64,000 nt of DNA from Bacteroidota bacterium (GCA_028875875.1 JAGWUV010000009.1:1-64000), one strand, 5' to 3'; shown: positions 24,438-33,759, numbered from the stretch's first letter. Numbers and translations are program-made. The notes: generated by a model from the letters alone, not told the origin.

Positions 24438-26045
24438 TTATTTCAACAGCCACATGGTTTGATTTAAATCATCTACACTAAATTGTTGGGCAGTAACAGC
24501 AGCTTTCCAATTATTAGCATTTTGAGCTTGTTCAGACACTGGATATGCCCAACGTTTTGGAACCATTCCATTGTTACCTACCCCACTTCCGCCCTGGAAT
24601 GCAGGCACACCTGTTCTACGCCAGTTATAATAAGCCTCGTATCCTGAATTTTGAAACCCTGCAATATATTTCTGTGTAACAATTTGCGCAACGGCTGTAG
24701 ACTGTGTAGAAGAAAGCTTAACCGAAGGCTGATTATAATATGTAGAAAAATTAAAGTTTACAGTATATGGTTGCACCTGCGTAACAGATGTTTTTCCCGG
24801 AGGAAGAAAATAAGCTGTAAAAGAGGCTTGCGTTGTATCAATACCATAAAACTTCATCGATTCGGCGATGCCTGTTTTATAATACGCTTCAGCATTACCC
24901 GATACCCATCCTCTAGTAATTCCTTCAGCAATATTAAAGCATAGCTCTTTATAACCTACCAGCACATCTGGCTCTCCTACGAATGAAGAATAATATCTTT
25001 TTCTGTTAGGGAAAGAATAAACACCCGAATTGGCATTATTATACATGCTGGACAATGGCTCTCCGGTACTGGCCCCTGCAAAGTATTGATACTGGGCAGG
25101 ATTAGGATCATTCCCTACTAATGCCCAGGCAGGTTCGCAAGTGACAAACACTCTGGGATCATTAGTCGTCGTTAATGCACCTACGTAAGTAGAAGCCATA
25201 TTATTACGTGCGGCAATGGAACCGAAGTTAGTTGGATTAAAAGGATATTGGAGATAAACTGCATCATACTTCGCTGCAAAATCATCCGACTGACTTGTAA
25301 ATACCGGATACTTGCTTGGATTGTTGATAATGTTAGCAAATTGGGCAGCCACATTTAGTGTAGCATCTGAAGTTTTAGCACTTAATGCGATCAATACTCT
25401 CAGCTTGAATGAGTTTACCAGCTTCTGCCATTTTACAAGGCTACCCTGGTAAAAAAGATCCTGCGAAGCAGATAACGACTGATCGTTATTAGCAATCAAA
25501 GTGGCAAAATGCGTATTCGCTGTATCTAAAACATTCAATACATAAGCAAATACCTGCTGCTGTGAAGTATAAGCAGGCGTTGGATTGGAGGAAGCCTGCA
25601 ATGCCTGTGTCAGTGGAACATCTCCAAATAAAGAGGTTAAATTATAATAGTAGTAAGCTCTTATAAATTTACCTACTGACTCATAAGGATTCACAGCTGA
25701 AGCACCTCTTGTAAGCGCTTCTTTTTCCATCTGAACAACATTTTTCAATACCAAATAAGGATCAAAAGAGCCATTTGTCCATGAGTAAATATTATTTCCA
25801 TAATAATCGTAATTATTACAGAAATACTGGTTCCAGTTCTGTACGTTGTTCCATGAGCCAACACCGCCTAAAGCACCACTGTTACCATTACCTGCAACAT
25901 CAGTTAATACTGTTCCCAGTATAAGTGAAGGCGGAACGCTTGTGGGGTTATTGGGATTACTCTGCAACTCTTCAATCTTTTTATTGCAGGAAGCCAGCAA
26001 CAATCCTCCCACAACGCATACTAATATATTCTTGATCTGCTTCAT
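24438..26045 (-). CDS. SusD/RagB-like (SusD-like_2) outer-membrane lipoprotein
   Basis: This is a 535-residue surface lipoprotein that caps its SusC partner and captures substrate. The lipoprotein signal reads CVVGGLLLASCNKK, with the acylated Cys at residue 20. The next residues, IEELQSNPNNPTSVPPSLILGTVLTDV, and the TPR-like helices (YESVGKFIRAYYYYNLTSLFGDVPLTQAL, YQGSLVKWQKLVNSFKLRVLIALS) are typical. The C-terminal part, YNWRRTGVPAFQGG with RWAYPVSEQAQN, is characteristic of the SusD-like_2 group. It lies 18 bases after the susC gene and is followed by a terminator. The linked genes point to a phosphonate-containing substrate and there is no glycoside hydrolase nearby. Confidence 0.93.
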   Translation of the reverse strand: MKQIKNILVCVVGGLLLASCNKKIEELQSNPNNPTSVPPSLILGTVLTDVAGNGNSGALGGVGSWNNVQNWNQYFCNNYDYYGNNIYSWTNGSFDPYLVLKNVVQMEKEALTRGASAVNPYESVGKFIRAYYYYNLTSLFGDVPLTQALQASSNPTPAYTSQQQVFAYVLNVLDTANTHFATLIANNDQSLSASQDLFYQGSLVKWQKLVNSFKLRVLIALSAKTSDATLNVAAQFANIINNPSKYPVFTSQSDDFAAKYDAVYLQYPFNPTNFGSIAARNNMASTYVGALTTTNDPRVFVTCEPAWALVGNDPNPAQYQYFAGASTGEPLSSMYNNANSGVYSFPNRKRYYSSFVGEPDVLVGYKELCFNIAEGITRGWVSGNAEAYYKTGIAESMKFYGIDTTQASFTAYFLPPGKTSVTQVQPYTVNFNFSTYYNQPSVKLSSTQSTAVAQIVTQKYIAGFQNSGYEAYYNWRRTGVPAFQGGSGVGNNGMVPKRWAYPVSEQAQNANNWKAAVTAQQFSVDDLNQTMWLLK

Positions 26046-26063
26046 ACTATTTTCTTTAATTGA

Positions 26064-29000
26064 TTAGAAAGATAAATTCACATTGAAACCAAAGCTTCTT
26101 GTAGTGGGTGTTTGTAAACCTGAACCACTATCCTGTGTGTATTGATCAACATCCAGGTCTTTATACCTGCTGGGGAAGAAGTATAATACATTCCTTGCTA
26201 CCAGTGATACACTTGCATTTCTTATGAATGAAGAAGGTTTGATTTTATTGGAAGGAAGATTATAGGTTAATGTGATCTCTCTCAATTTGGCATAGGTTTT
26301 CTTGATGATGTCTAAATCGGGAATAGAGGCCATGCGTGTTACAAAAGGCTGTACCTGGCTCTTTGTTGTATTAGATGTTACGGTTAGGCTCTTCATGTTA
26401 GTGATCTGACCGGTAATAGGATCAAGCGTGATAGGCGTACCTGTAAGGTTTACACCCTGGCCAGTGTAAGCTGCAACATTCGCTTCATCAAAAGGCCTTG
26501 CTACACCAAAAGCGCCGGTAGCACTTTCAATATGCCTTCCCCCCTGTAATGTTTTCTTTCTTACATAATCTTCCATCACACCTCCCACCATTCCATCAAA
26601 CTGGAATCGGAGAGAAAAGTTTTTATAACTAAGGGTGTTAATAGCAGCCCATTGAAAATCTGGATCAGAGTGTCCATATACTTTCTTAGCTGATGAACCG
26701 AGGTCTGAAAATCTCAGGTATAATCCTGACGCAGGATCTATCACCATTTGTCCATCGGGTGTTCTAACGAAAGCATTACCATATACAAGGTCAACCCGCT
26801 CACCATTCTTCTCATAATTATCCGGGTTAGAATTATTCACCCATTTTCTTACGTAAGTAGAAACGTTTGCAGTAACATTCCAGCTAAAGCCATGAGGATT
26901 GGTTACTGGGGTAGCATTCATTGTAAATTCCCATCCATCATTCGTATACGTATTACCGTTAGTTAAGAAGCTTGAATAACCTGTAGCCGCTGATGTTCCC
27001 TGGTTAACAATACCTGAATTAAGGTAATGATAGTGTGTGATATCGAAACCTAATCTGTTATTCAGGAAGCGGATATCAACACCAATCTCCGTAGCTTTTC
27101 TTTCAGCAGTTTGAATGCTGCTACTAACTGTTTGGTTGGTAAAACTGGCACTGCTGCTGTACTGATTGGTATAAGTAGGTCTTAAAGTATATGGTTGAGA
27201 AAATTGGTAACTGGGCCCACCATAGGGCGAATTCCATGTATAACCATAGCCTGCTGCAGGTGTTGAGCTGATATCAGGTGAGAAGAATGCATTGGTACCT
27301 CCACTCTTACTTTGTGCATAAGAACCACGAATCTTTAAGAATGAAATAGCCTTAGGCAACTTTACATAGTCTGATACTACTGTAGCCAGGTTTAAAGAAG
27401 GATAAAAATAACTATTGCTGTTGGCAGGTAAGGCTGAAGACTTGTCCACCCTTCCTGTTACGTTGGCTATTAAATAAGATTTATATCCAAGATCAACGGA
27501 ATAGTAAGCACTTAATACTTTCATCTGTGAATGGAAACTACTTCCGGTTAATGGATTTAAAGTATTGGAGAAAGCATAAATGCCGGGTACGTTGAGATAG
27601 TTGGTAGAAACAAAATTGGAATTGAATGAAAAGCTTCTCACTGTTCCACCACCCAACACATCCATATCAATGAAGCCTAACATTTTTCTCTTAGTATAAC
27701 GAACCTGTCCATCAACATATGAATCGAAAGAAGATCTTCTATCTTCACGATAGTCTCCCATTCTCAATTCTCTTCCGTATACACCAGCCGAGTAAGGTAA
27801 TTTCTCTGTATTCAGCATATCATAGCCTGAAACGCTTGGCCTTAACTGAAACTCAAGATCTTTTGTAGGTTTATAGTTCAGCGATACATAACCATAGTTA
27901 TTATTTTGGTAATGGCCCCTTAACCATTCGTAAGACATGAAGTATGGATTATTATACCTGTAGAACTCCTCATATTTCTGCTGAACACCAGCGAGACCTG
28001 GTTGCCAGTAATTACGCATATCACTCATTGCCCAATCTGCACCACCCCAAAGGATAATGTTATAAATGATACTATTTGGACCATAACTTACATCGGGCAC
28101 ATTAGGCGTTGACTGCCTGCTGTAATTAATATAAGTAGATAATGTAAGCTTAGGATTGAAGCGGTGAACGATACTAGCCGTTGCATTAAAATTATTCAGT
28201 TGTGTATTTGGAACAATACCTTTTTGATACGTATTTCCCAATGAAAATCTTACATCAGTTTTCTCTGAAGAAGATGATAAAGAGATACTGTTACTCGATA
28301 ATAATCCTGTTTCAATAAATTTCTTAAGGTTATCTTTTCCACGGGCAATCCAAGGTGTAGGCTTAACATTGCCCATATATTTAGTACCATCAGCAAAGAC
28401 TGTTGTATACGTTTGTGTAGGATCGTATGTTCCATCATATTGAGGAATCAATTGTCCCCTGAACTGTGGCCCCCAGACATCATAGTCATAATCATTCACA
28501 CCCACACCTATGGCACCACCACCGCGATAGTTTGCCGGACCAGATCCACCACCACCAAATGCATATTTTCCGTTATCGCCAGGACCGTATGTATCCTGGT
28601 ATTTAGGCAATGCTATAAAACCCGTGTTGAACTGAGTACTCGAGTTAAAATCTACATGCATGCCTTTCCCTTTGGCTGCTTTTTTTGTGGTGATGATAAT
28701 AGCACCATTCTTACCCTGGAAACCATATAAAGAAGCGGCATTAGGGCCCTTTAATATAGTGATGGATTCAATATCATCTGGATTAACGTTGTAAGAATCG
28801 GAAGTAAAAGGAACACCATCTACCACAAACATGGGCCTGTCGTTGGGATTGTTTTCACCACGAATAATTACATCAGGTGAATGACCTATCTCCTGGTTAA
28901 TATTAACTGTTAAACCGGCTGCATTTCCTTTTAAAGAATTCAAAGGATCCGGTTCTCTTGCCTGTGTTAATTTAGAACCATCAATTGTTTGCACGGCATA

Positions 29001-29381
29001 TCCTAAACGTTTTGCTTCTTTTTTGATACCTGTTGCTGTTACTACAACATCATTCAACTGGCTAACAGAAGCTTTAAGGTTAATGGTAAGAAAGTTATCG
29101 TTGCTTATTTTAACCGACTGATCAGCATAACCAACAGATGAAACCACTACCCTTTCTCCTTTGAAAGTAGGTAATGAAAATTCACCATTGCCATCAGAAA
29201 TAGCCGTTTTACCGGTTTGAGAACGCAATACAGCACTTTGAATGGGTTTCGAAGTAGATGCATCTACGATCTTTCCTTTTAGTAAAATTGTTTGCGCCGA
29301 AGTGGGCAGATAAGCGAGTAAGATGGCAAGTAAGCTTAGTGCCATAATACCCGGCTTTCGGAGGTGTTGCTTCATAAACAT
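26064..29381 (-). CDS. SusC/RagA-type TonB-linked outer-membrane transporter
   Basis: This is a 1105-residue TonB-dependent transporter. A signal peptide (cleavage near LPTSAQ) precedes a carboxypeptidase-regulatory-like domain (residues 33-110, KGKIVDASTSKPIQSAVL). The plug domain then runs from VVVTATGIKKEAKRLGYAVQ through VDGVPFTSDSYNVNPDDIESITILKGPNAASLYG to GAIIITTKK, and a long beta barrel ends in NVNLSF. ATG codons at 29381 and 29375 are both possible. Length is normal for the family (about 1000-1100). It is the first structural gene after the regulator and forms an energy-dependent import pair with SusD. A 148-base gap upstream holds a candidate operator. Confidence 0.95.
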   Translation of the reverse strand: MFMKQHLRKPGIMALSLLAILLAYLPTSAQTILLKGKIVDASTSKPIQSAVLRSQTGKTAISDGNGEFSLPTFKGERVVVSSVGYADQSVKISNDNFLTINLKASVSQLNDVVVTATGIKKEAKRLGYAVQTIDGSKLTQAREPDPLNSLKGNAAGLTVNINQEIGHSPDVIIRGENNPNDRPMFVVDGVPFTSDSYNVNPDDIESITILKGPNAASLYGFQGKNGAIIITTKKAAKGKGMHVDFNSSTQFNTGFIALPKYQDTYGPGDNGKYAFGGGGSGPANYRGGGAIGVGVNDYDYDVWGPQFRGQLIPQYDGTYDPTQTYTTVFADGTKYMGNVKPTPWIARGKDNLKKFIETGLLSSNSISLSSSSEKTDVRFSLGNTYQKGIVPNTQLNNFNATASIVHRFNPKLTLSTYINYSRQSTPNVPDVSYGPNSIIYNIILWGGADWAMSDMRNYWQPGLAGVQQKYEEFYRYNNPYFMSYEWLRGHYQNNNYGYVSLNYKPTKDLEFQLRPSVSGYDMLNTEKLPYSAGVYGRELRMGDYREDRRSSFDSYVDGQVRYTKRKMLGFIDMDVLGGGTVRSFSFNSNFVSTNYLNVPGIYAFSNTLNPLTGSSFHSQMKVLSAYYSVDLGYKSYLIANVTGRVDKSSALPANSNSYFYPSLNLATVVSDYVKLPKAISFLKIRGSYAQSKSGGTNAFFSPDISSTPAAGYGYTWNSPYGGPSYQFSQPYTLRPTYTNQYSSSASFTNQTVSSSIQTAERKATEIGVDIRFLNNRLGFDITHYHYLNSGIVNQGTSAATGYSSFLTNGNTYTNDGWEFTMNATPVTNPHGFSWNVTANVSTYVRKWVNNSNPDNYEKNGERVDLVYGNAFVRTPDGQMVIDPASGLYLRFSDLGSSAKKVYGHSDPDFQWAAINTLSYKNFSLRFQFDGMVGGVMEDYVRKKTLQGGRHIESATGAFGVARPFDEANVAAYTGQGVNLTGTPITLDPITGQITNMKSLTVTSNTTKSQVQPFVTRMASIPDLDIIKKTYAKLREITLTYNLPSNKIKPSSFIRNASVSLVARNVLYFFPSRYKDLDVDQYTQDSGSGLQTPTTRSFGFNVNLSF

Positions 29382-29460
29382 TAGTTTAATTATGAAGCAA
29401 AACTCTCTCTCGAATGTTAAGGAATTGTTGGTACCAGATTAACTAAAAGTAAAGTTATAG

Positions 29461-29508
29461 TAAACAAAATGATATCAAAAAGGCATATTGTTTACAAATA
29501 TTAAACAA
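29461..29508. promoter_or_regulatory. Candidate operator upstream of susC
   Basis: An inverted repeat TTGTTTA (29488-29494), seven bases, TAAACAA (29502-29508) is followed toward susC by a third half-site, TAAACAA at 29461-29467, 41 bases (four helical turns) away. It lies in the gap between the XRE-cupin regulator and susC. The sequence is A+T-rich, so chance is not excluded. Confidence 0.45.
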
Positions 29509-29529
29509 ATCCGCTTTAAGTAAAGTCAC

Positions 29530-30105
29530 TCATTTTCCTTGCTTGAAGAAATATACTACCAGCATGGTTGCTGGATCACTGCCTGTGTTTACCGGGTTAT
29601 GCATCTCCCCGGCATCGAAAAATAGCGAGTCGCCCTGTTCCATTACATACTTTTCATTGCCGATATAGTATTCTACCTGGCCACTCAGCAGATACTTAAA
29701 TTCAAAAGCATCAGTACTTACAAATGGCCGTTCAGCTCCTGGTAAAAGTGTTAATAAAATAAAGTCAAGATGATATTCATGAAAAGTAGCAGTAAATAAA
29801 CGCTGGTATAAAAAACCATTGGCATTTTCCTTTTCAAACGACTGATAGGTTTCTTTTTTTCTAAAAATGGCTTTTTCTGTGGGCTGCAGGTTGATATTCC
29901 TGAAAAAATCATTCAGATCTATATTCAATGCTTTAATCAAATTCAATAATACACTTAAAGAGGGTATCGTACGGTTATTCTCAACCTGACTTAACATGCC
30001 TTTGCTTACGCCGGCTTTATCGGCTAACTCTTGCAAAGTGATGTTTTTATCTTTCCGAATATCTTTTAAGCGGTTACTGATTTGTATAATGATATCTTCC
30101 TGCAT
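29530..30105 (-). CDS. XRE-family regulator with C-terminal cupin
   Basis: This is a 191-residue one-component regulator. The helix-turn-helix spans residues 8-63 (LKDIRKDKNITLQELADKAGVSKGMLSQVENNRTIPSLSVLLNLIKAL), and a small-molecule-binding cupin domain spans about residues 105-187 (FEFKYLLSGQVEYYIGNEKYVMEQGDSLFFDAGEMHNPVNTG). Regulators of this layout often control amine or amino-acid catabolism and bind the pathway substrate or product in the cupin. It lies directly upstream of susC on the same strand and is the obvious candidate regulator of the phosphonate locus. It may be autoregulated. Confidence 0.9.
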   Translation of the reverse strand: MQEDIIIQISNRLKDIRKDKNITLQELADKAGVSKGMLSQVENNRTIPSLSVLLNLIKALNIDLNDFFRNINLQPTEKAIFRKKETYQSFEKENANGFLYQRLFTATFHEYHLDFILLTLLPGAERPFVSTDAFEFKYLLSGQVEYYIGNEKYVMEQGDSLFFDAGEMHNPVNTGSDPATMLVVYFFKQGK

Positions 30106-30341
30106 TAGTGTGGCTTTACATTCTTTAATAAAATGAAATTATGATTTTTCAATAATCAACTGTTGATCCTGCTTTTTTATTTCCTCTGCCTCCTGCTGTT
30201 AAAACATTTAGTGAAGGAAAACAATGCATGAGGATGATTATAATTAGCCAAAGGACTAACCACCATCATTGCAGGCTTATTTACAGCGATATAAATTGAC
30301 ATTCTATCTGAACATTCATTCTTCACACTAAAAAAATTTAT

Positions 30342-30995
30342 ATGGAATACCGTTTTTATGATGAGGTGTTAATTCCTGTTCGGGGTGTTGAACTTAAAGG
30401 AGAACTTATTATTCCTCAAAGGGCCAAAGCCATTGTTATTTTCTCACATGGCACAGGCAGCAGTAGGCTCAGTCCACGTAACCAAAAAGTTGCCCAGCAA
30501 TTACACCAACACCATTTTGGAACATTATTACTCGATTTACTTTCAGAAAAGGAAGATGCCAACTACGCCAACCGTTTTAACATTGAATTACTAACCAGGC
30601 GATTGGCTGGTGCCACCGAATGGCTGGAAGAACAAAAAGCAGCCAAAGAATGTAGCATTGGTTATTTTGGGGCTAGTACAGGTGCTGCGTCAGCCTTAAG
30701 AGCCGCATCTTATATGCCGCAGGTGAAAGCTGTTGTATCAAGAGGCGGAAGGCCCGACCTTGCAGAGGCTTATTTAAGCGATGTTGAATGCCCCACCCTT
30801 CTGATTGTAGGAAGCTTAGATGTAGATGTTTTACAGCTCAATGAAACAGCTTTCGAAAAACTTAATTGCGAAAAAAAAATAAAAATAATAGAAGGCGCCA
30901 CACACTTATTTGAAGAAAAAGGAATGCTGGATAAAGTTGCTGAACTCGCTACCAGTTGGTTTGAGAAATATTTATTAAAAATTCATGTAACTTAA
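30342..30995 (+). CDS. Alpha/beta hydrolase (dienelactone-hydrolase-like)
   Basis: This 217-residue alpha/beta hydrolase has nucleophile elbow GYFGASTGAASA (Ser near residue 110), acid in LLIVGSLDVDVL and the His in EGATHLFEEKG. It begins with VLIPVRGVELKGELIIPQRAKAIVIFSHGTGSSRLSPRN, typical of the stress-associated hydrolases often fused to a phosphoribosyltransferase domain. Here the PRTase is a separate gene 24 kb away (5548-6219). It lies 19 bases before a PfkB kinase gene and forms a two-gene unit with it. Substrate unknown. Confidence 0.85.
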   Translation: MEYRFYDEVLIPVRGVELKGELIIPQRAKAIVIFSHGTGSSRLSPRNQKVAQQLHQHHFGTLLLDLLSEKEDANYANRFNIELLTRRLAGATEWLEEQKAAKECSIGYFGASTGAASALRAASYMPQVKAVVSRGGRPDLAEAYLSDVECPTLLIVGSLDVDVLQLNETAFEKLNCEKKIKIIEGATHLFEEKGMLDKVAELATSWFEKYLLKIHVT

Positions 30996-31014
30996 ATTTC
31001 TAATCCATACAATA

Positions 31015-31944
31015 ATGCCTTCGATTGTTACGATCACTTTTAATCCCGCAATAGATAAAAGCACTTCCGTGGCCGCAATGGTTCCGGAAAAGAAAATGCG
31101 TTGTACCAGTCCCTGCTTCGAACCAGGTGGAGGGGGTGTTAATGTAGCCCGTGCCATTCATAAATTGGGTGGACAAGCTACGGCCGTTTACCTGGCAGGA
31201 GGCTATACAGGTCTATTTTATCAACAGTTACTGGAGAAAGAAAATATTCCCTCGAAAGTAATTACCATACAGCAACACACTAGGGAGAACCTGATCGTGT
31301 TGGATGAATCTTCCAACCAGCAATATCGTTTTACAATGCCCGGACCTACCGTTGAGGAAAAGGAATGGCAACAGTTATTACAATGGCTTGAACAATCGAA
31401 TGATATTGGTTATATCGTTGCCAGTGGCGGCTTACCGAACGGCGTTCCCAATGACATATTCGGAAGAATTGCTGCTATCGCGAAAAAGAAGAATAGCCGG
31501 TTGATCATAGATACATCTGGCGAAGCTTTTCGGCAAGCCTTACAGGAAGGTGTTTTTTTAGCTAAGCCTAATCTTGGCGAATTGAGTGACTGGGCTGGAA
31601 AAGAAGCATTGCATATGGATGAAGTGAACACAGTAGCTCAGGAAATCATCAGCCGGGGCCAGTGCGAAGTTTTGGTTATATCAATGGGAGCTGCGGGAGC
31701 TATGATGGTGACAAAAAATTTTACAAAAACCATAGTACCTCCGGTAGTAAAAAGAAAAAGTACTGTAGGTGCAGGCGACAGTATGGTTGCTGGAATTGTA
31801 TTATCTCTATTCAACCAAAAAACTTTAGTTGAAGCCGTACAATATGGAGTTGCGTGTGGTACCGCAGCTACAATGAATATGGGAACAGCACTTTGTAAAA
31901 AAGAAGATGCCGATCATCTTTATGCTTATATCCAGCAGCAATAA
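31015..31944 (+). CDS. pfkB: PfkB-family sugar kinase (1-phosphofructokinase / Pfk-2 type)
   Basis: This is a 309-residue ribokinase-fold kinase of the hexose-phosphate group. The opening IVTITFNPAIDKSTSV is the family start, GGGGVNVARAIHKLGG is the first PfkB signature region, YRFTMPGPTVEE is typical of LacC/FruK/Pfk-2 enzymes, and the second signature STVGAGDSMVAGIVL carries the catalytic Asp. It most likely phosphorylates fructose 6-phosphate or a similar sugar phosphate with ATP. The company of an alpha/beta hydrolase resembles dormancy and stress regulons (for example the M. tuberculosis DosR genes) more than a sugar-catabolic operon. A terminator follows 20 bases after the stop. Confidence 0.85.
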   Translation: MPSIVTITFNPAIDKSTSVAAMVPEKKMRCTSPCFEPGGGGVNVARAIHKLGGQATAVYLAGGYTGLFYQQLLEKENIPSKVITIQQHTRENLIVLDESSNQQYRFTMPGPTVEEKEWQQLLQWLEQSNDIGYIVASGGLPNGVPNDIFGRIAAIAKKKNSRLIIDTSGEAFRQALQEGVFLAKPNLGELSDWAGKEALHMDEVNTVAQEIISRGQCEVLVISMGAAGAMMVTKNFTKTIVPPVVKRKSTVGAGDSMVAGIVLSLFNQKTLVEAVQYGVACGTAATMNMGTALCKKEDADHLYAYIQQQ

Positions 31945-31963
31945 CCTGTAATCCCGCCAATTA

Positions 31964-31988
31964 GAAAGCCGGTATTAACCGGCTTTTC
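31964..31988. terminator. Bidirectional terminator between pfkB and ald
   Basis: GAAAGCCGGT (31964-31973), a four-base loop ATTA and ACCGGCTTTT (31978-31987) form a near-perfect stem with A and T flanks, between two convergent genes. Confidence 0.85.
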
Positions 31989-32013
31989 AACACTCAATGC
32001 TCATCATCAACAA

Positions 32014-33099
32014 TTATGCGTAAAAGGCATCTGCCACACCTTTATGATAAATTTTTCCTGCCCTGATATTTAATCCTTTTGCGAGTGCAGCATTTTCGGC
32101 ACAGGCATTTTCCCATCCTTTATTCGCAATGGCCATTGCATAGGGCAAAGTGGCTTGTGTTAATGCTCTGGTAGAAGTTTGCGGAACGGCACCAGGCATA
32201 TTTGCCACACAATAATGTACTATTTCATCTTCAATAAATACCGGATTTTCATGCGTGGTAGGTACACAAGTTTCTATACAGCCCCCCTGGTCAACAGCAA
32301 CATCTACCAATACTGTTCCAGGTTCCATTTGAAGTAGATCTGATTTTTTAATCAGATGTGGCGCTTTCGCTCCATGCAATAAAACGGCACCAATCACCAG
32401 GTCTACCTGTGGTAATTTTTCTTTAATTGCCATTACCGTGGAATATTGAGTAACCACATTAGCGGGCATAACATCAGCCAGGTATCTTAACCTGCTCAAA
32501 TTGGTATCCATGATAGTTACACGGGCACCTAAACCGGCAGCCATTTTTGCCGCCTGCGTTCCCACTATTCCTCCACCCAATATCAAAACTTCCGCAGGTT
32601 TTACACCGGGAACACCTCCCAATAATTTACCTTTTCCTCCAAAAGGTTTACCCAGGTAATACGCTCCAACGGTTATTGCCATTCTTCCGGCTACCTCAGA
32701 CATAGGTACCAGCAATGGCAATGAGCCATCTGCCAATTCTACTGTTTCATAAGCGATACAGATAGCATTTGACTTCATCATAGCTTCTGTCAATTCTTTT
32801 GAAGCCGCAAAGTGGAAATAGGTGAATAAGATCTGGCCGGAACGTATCAAACCGTACTCTGAAGCAAGGGGTTCCTTCACTTTAATGATCATTTCTGCAA
32901 TATCATACACTTCTTTCGCGGTGGCTAATATGGTGGCACCTGCTTTTGCATAGGCTTCATCAGAAAAACCAGATCCCGCACCTGCCTTTGTTTCTACATA
33001 AACTTTATGGCCCTGAGTACTTAAAGCATCAACTCCTTCGGGAGTTAAACCAACCCTGTACTCCTGTACTTTTATTTCTTTGGGAACACCGATAATCAT
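32014..33099 (-). CDS. ald: Alanine dehydrogenase
   Basis: This 361-residue NAD-dependent enzyme interconverts L-alanine with pyruvate and ammonia. It starts with MIIGVPKEIKVQEYRVGLTP, the classic family opening. Catalytic residues lie in KVKEPLASEYGLI and FTYFHFAASKEL, the NAD Rossmann motif is GGGIVGTQAAKMAAGLGARVTIMD, and AVLLHGAKAPHLI with SVDQGGCIETC-like VDVAVDQGGC follow. Length is typical (about 370). It is divergent from an Lrp/AsnC gene 195 bases away, a common arrangement in which the regulator senses the amino acid. Confidence 0.95.
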   Translation of the reverse strand: MIIGVPKEIKVQEYRVGLTPEGVDALSTQGHKVYVETKAGAGSGFSDEAYAKAGATILATAKEVYDIAEMIIKVKEPLASEYGLIRSGQILFTYFHFAASKELTEAMMKSNAICIAYETVELADGSLPLLVPMSEVAGRMAITVGAYYLGKPFGGKGKLLGGVPGVKPAEVLILGGGIVGTQAAKMAAGLGARVTIMDTNLSRLRYLADVMPANVVTQYSTVMAIKEKLPQVDLVIGAVLLHGAKAPHLIKKSDLLQMEPGTVLVDVAVDQGGCIETCVPTTHENPVFIEDEIVHYCVANMPGAVPQTSTRALTQATLPYAMAIANKGWENACAENAALAKGLNIRAGKIYHKGVADAFYA

Positions 33100-33203
33100 A
33101 AATAGAGGTTTTATTTCTGTTCAAATTTCTTAAAACAAAAATTATTTTTAGATATAAGAAAAAATTAAGTATAAAATACTGTTTATTTAATTTTTAAAAG
33201 AAA

Positions 33204-33211
33204 TATTTTTG
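33204..33211 (+). promoter_or_regulatory. -7 promoter element of lrp-type gene
   Basis: TATTTTTG matches TANNTTTG exactly, 83 bases before the ATG. No TTTG is seen at the expected upstream distance. The surrounding ald-lrp gap is very A+T-rich, as expected for Lrp binding. Confidence 0.45.
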
Positions 33212-33294
33212 TTACTTACTTGGAAAGAAAAGATTATCAGGAATAATTTCTAAGCCTGAGAACAGAAACGTAGCTAATACACAAAGCAAACACA

Positions 33295-33759
33295 ATGAAA
33301 ACTGATTTAGATATAACCGATATTACCATTCTTAGAATGCTTCAGGAGAATGCTCAAGCGAAATTAAAAGAAATAAGCGCTGAGGTAAATCTTTCCGTTA
33401 GCCCAACTCACGACAGGATCAAACGGCTGGAGAATGAAAAATACATCCTTCAATATGTGGCTTTATTAGATAGAAAGAAGATAGACCTTGGCTTAGTAGT
33501 ACATTGTCATGTTACTTTAGACAAACAAACGAGAAATAATTTTTCTGAATTTGAACAGGCAATTTTACAGTTCCCTGAAGTGATCTCATGCAGTCTGGTA
33601 TCAGGCAACTTTGATTATTATCTGAAGCTGGTTACAAAAGATGTGGAATCCTACAATAAATTTTACCAGGAAAAGCTGGCTGTTTTGCCAATGGTTGCCC
33701 ATATCAGCAGCTTATTTGTAATGGATGAAATAAAATCAACTACTGCATTACCATTATAA
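33295..33759 (+). CDS. Lrp/AsnC family transcriptional regulator
   Basis: This is a 154-residue feast/famine regulator. The N-terminal winged helix-turn-helix spans residues 4-63 (DITDITILRMLQENAQAKLKEISAEVNLSVSPTHDRIKRLENEKYI), and a RAM effector/oligomerisation domain spans about residues 68-150 (PEVISCSLVSGNFDYYLKLVTKDVESYNKFYQEKL). It is transcribed away from alanine dehydrogenase, its probable target. The 3' end converges on the 603-residue gene with only 17 bases between. Confidence 0.92.
   Translation: MKTDLDITDITILRMLQENAQAKLKEISAEVNLSVSPTHDRIKRLENEKYILQYVALLDRKKIDLGLVVHCHVTLDKQTRNNFSEFEQAILQFPEVISCSLVSGNFDYYLKLVTKDVESYNKFYQEKLAVLPMVAHISSLFVMDEIKSTTALPL

Noticed and set aside
30177-30302. 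41-codon minus-strand open frame upstream of the XRE-cupin gene
   Set aside because: Intact but with no family features or ribosome-binding evidence; likely chance in a leader region.
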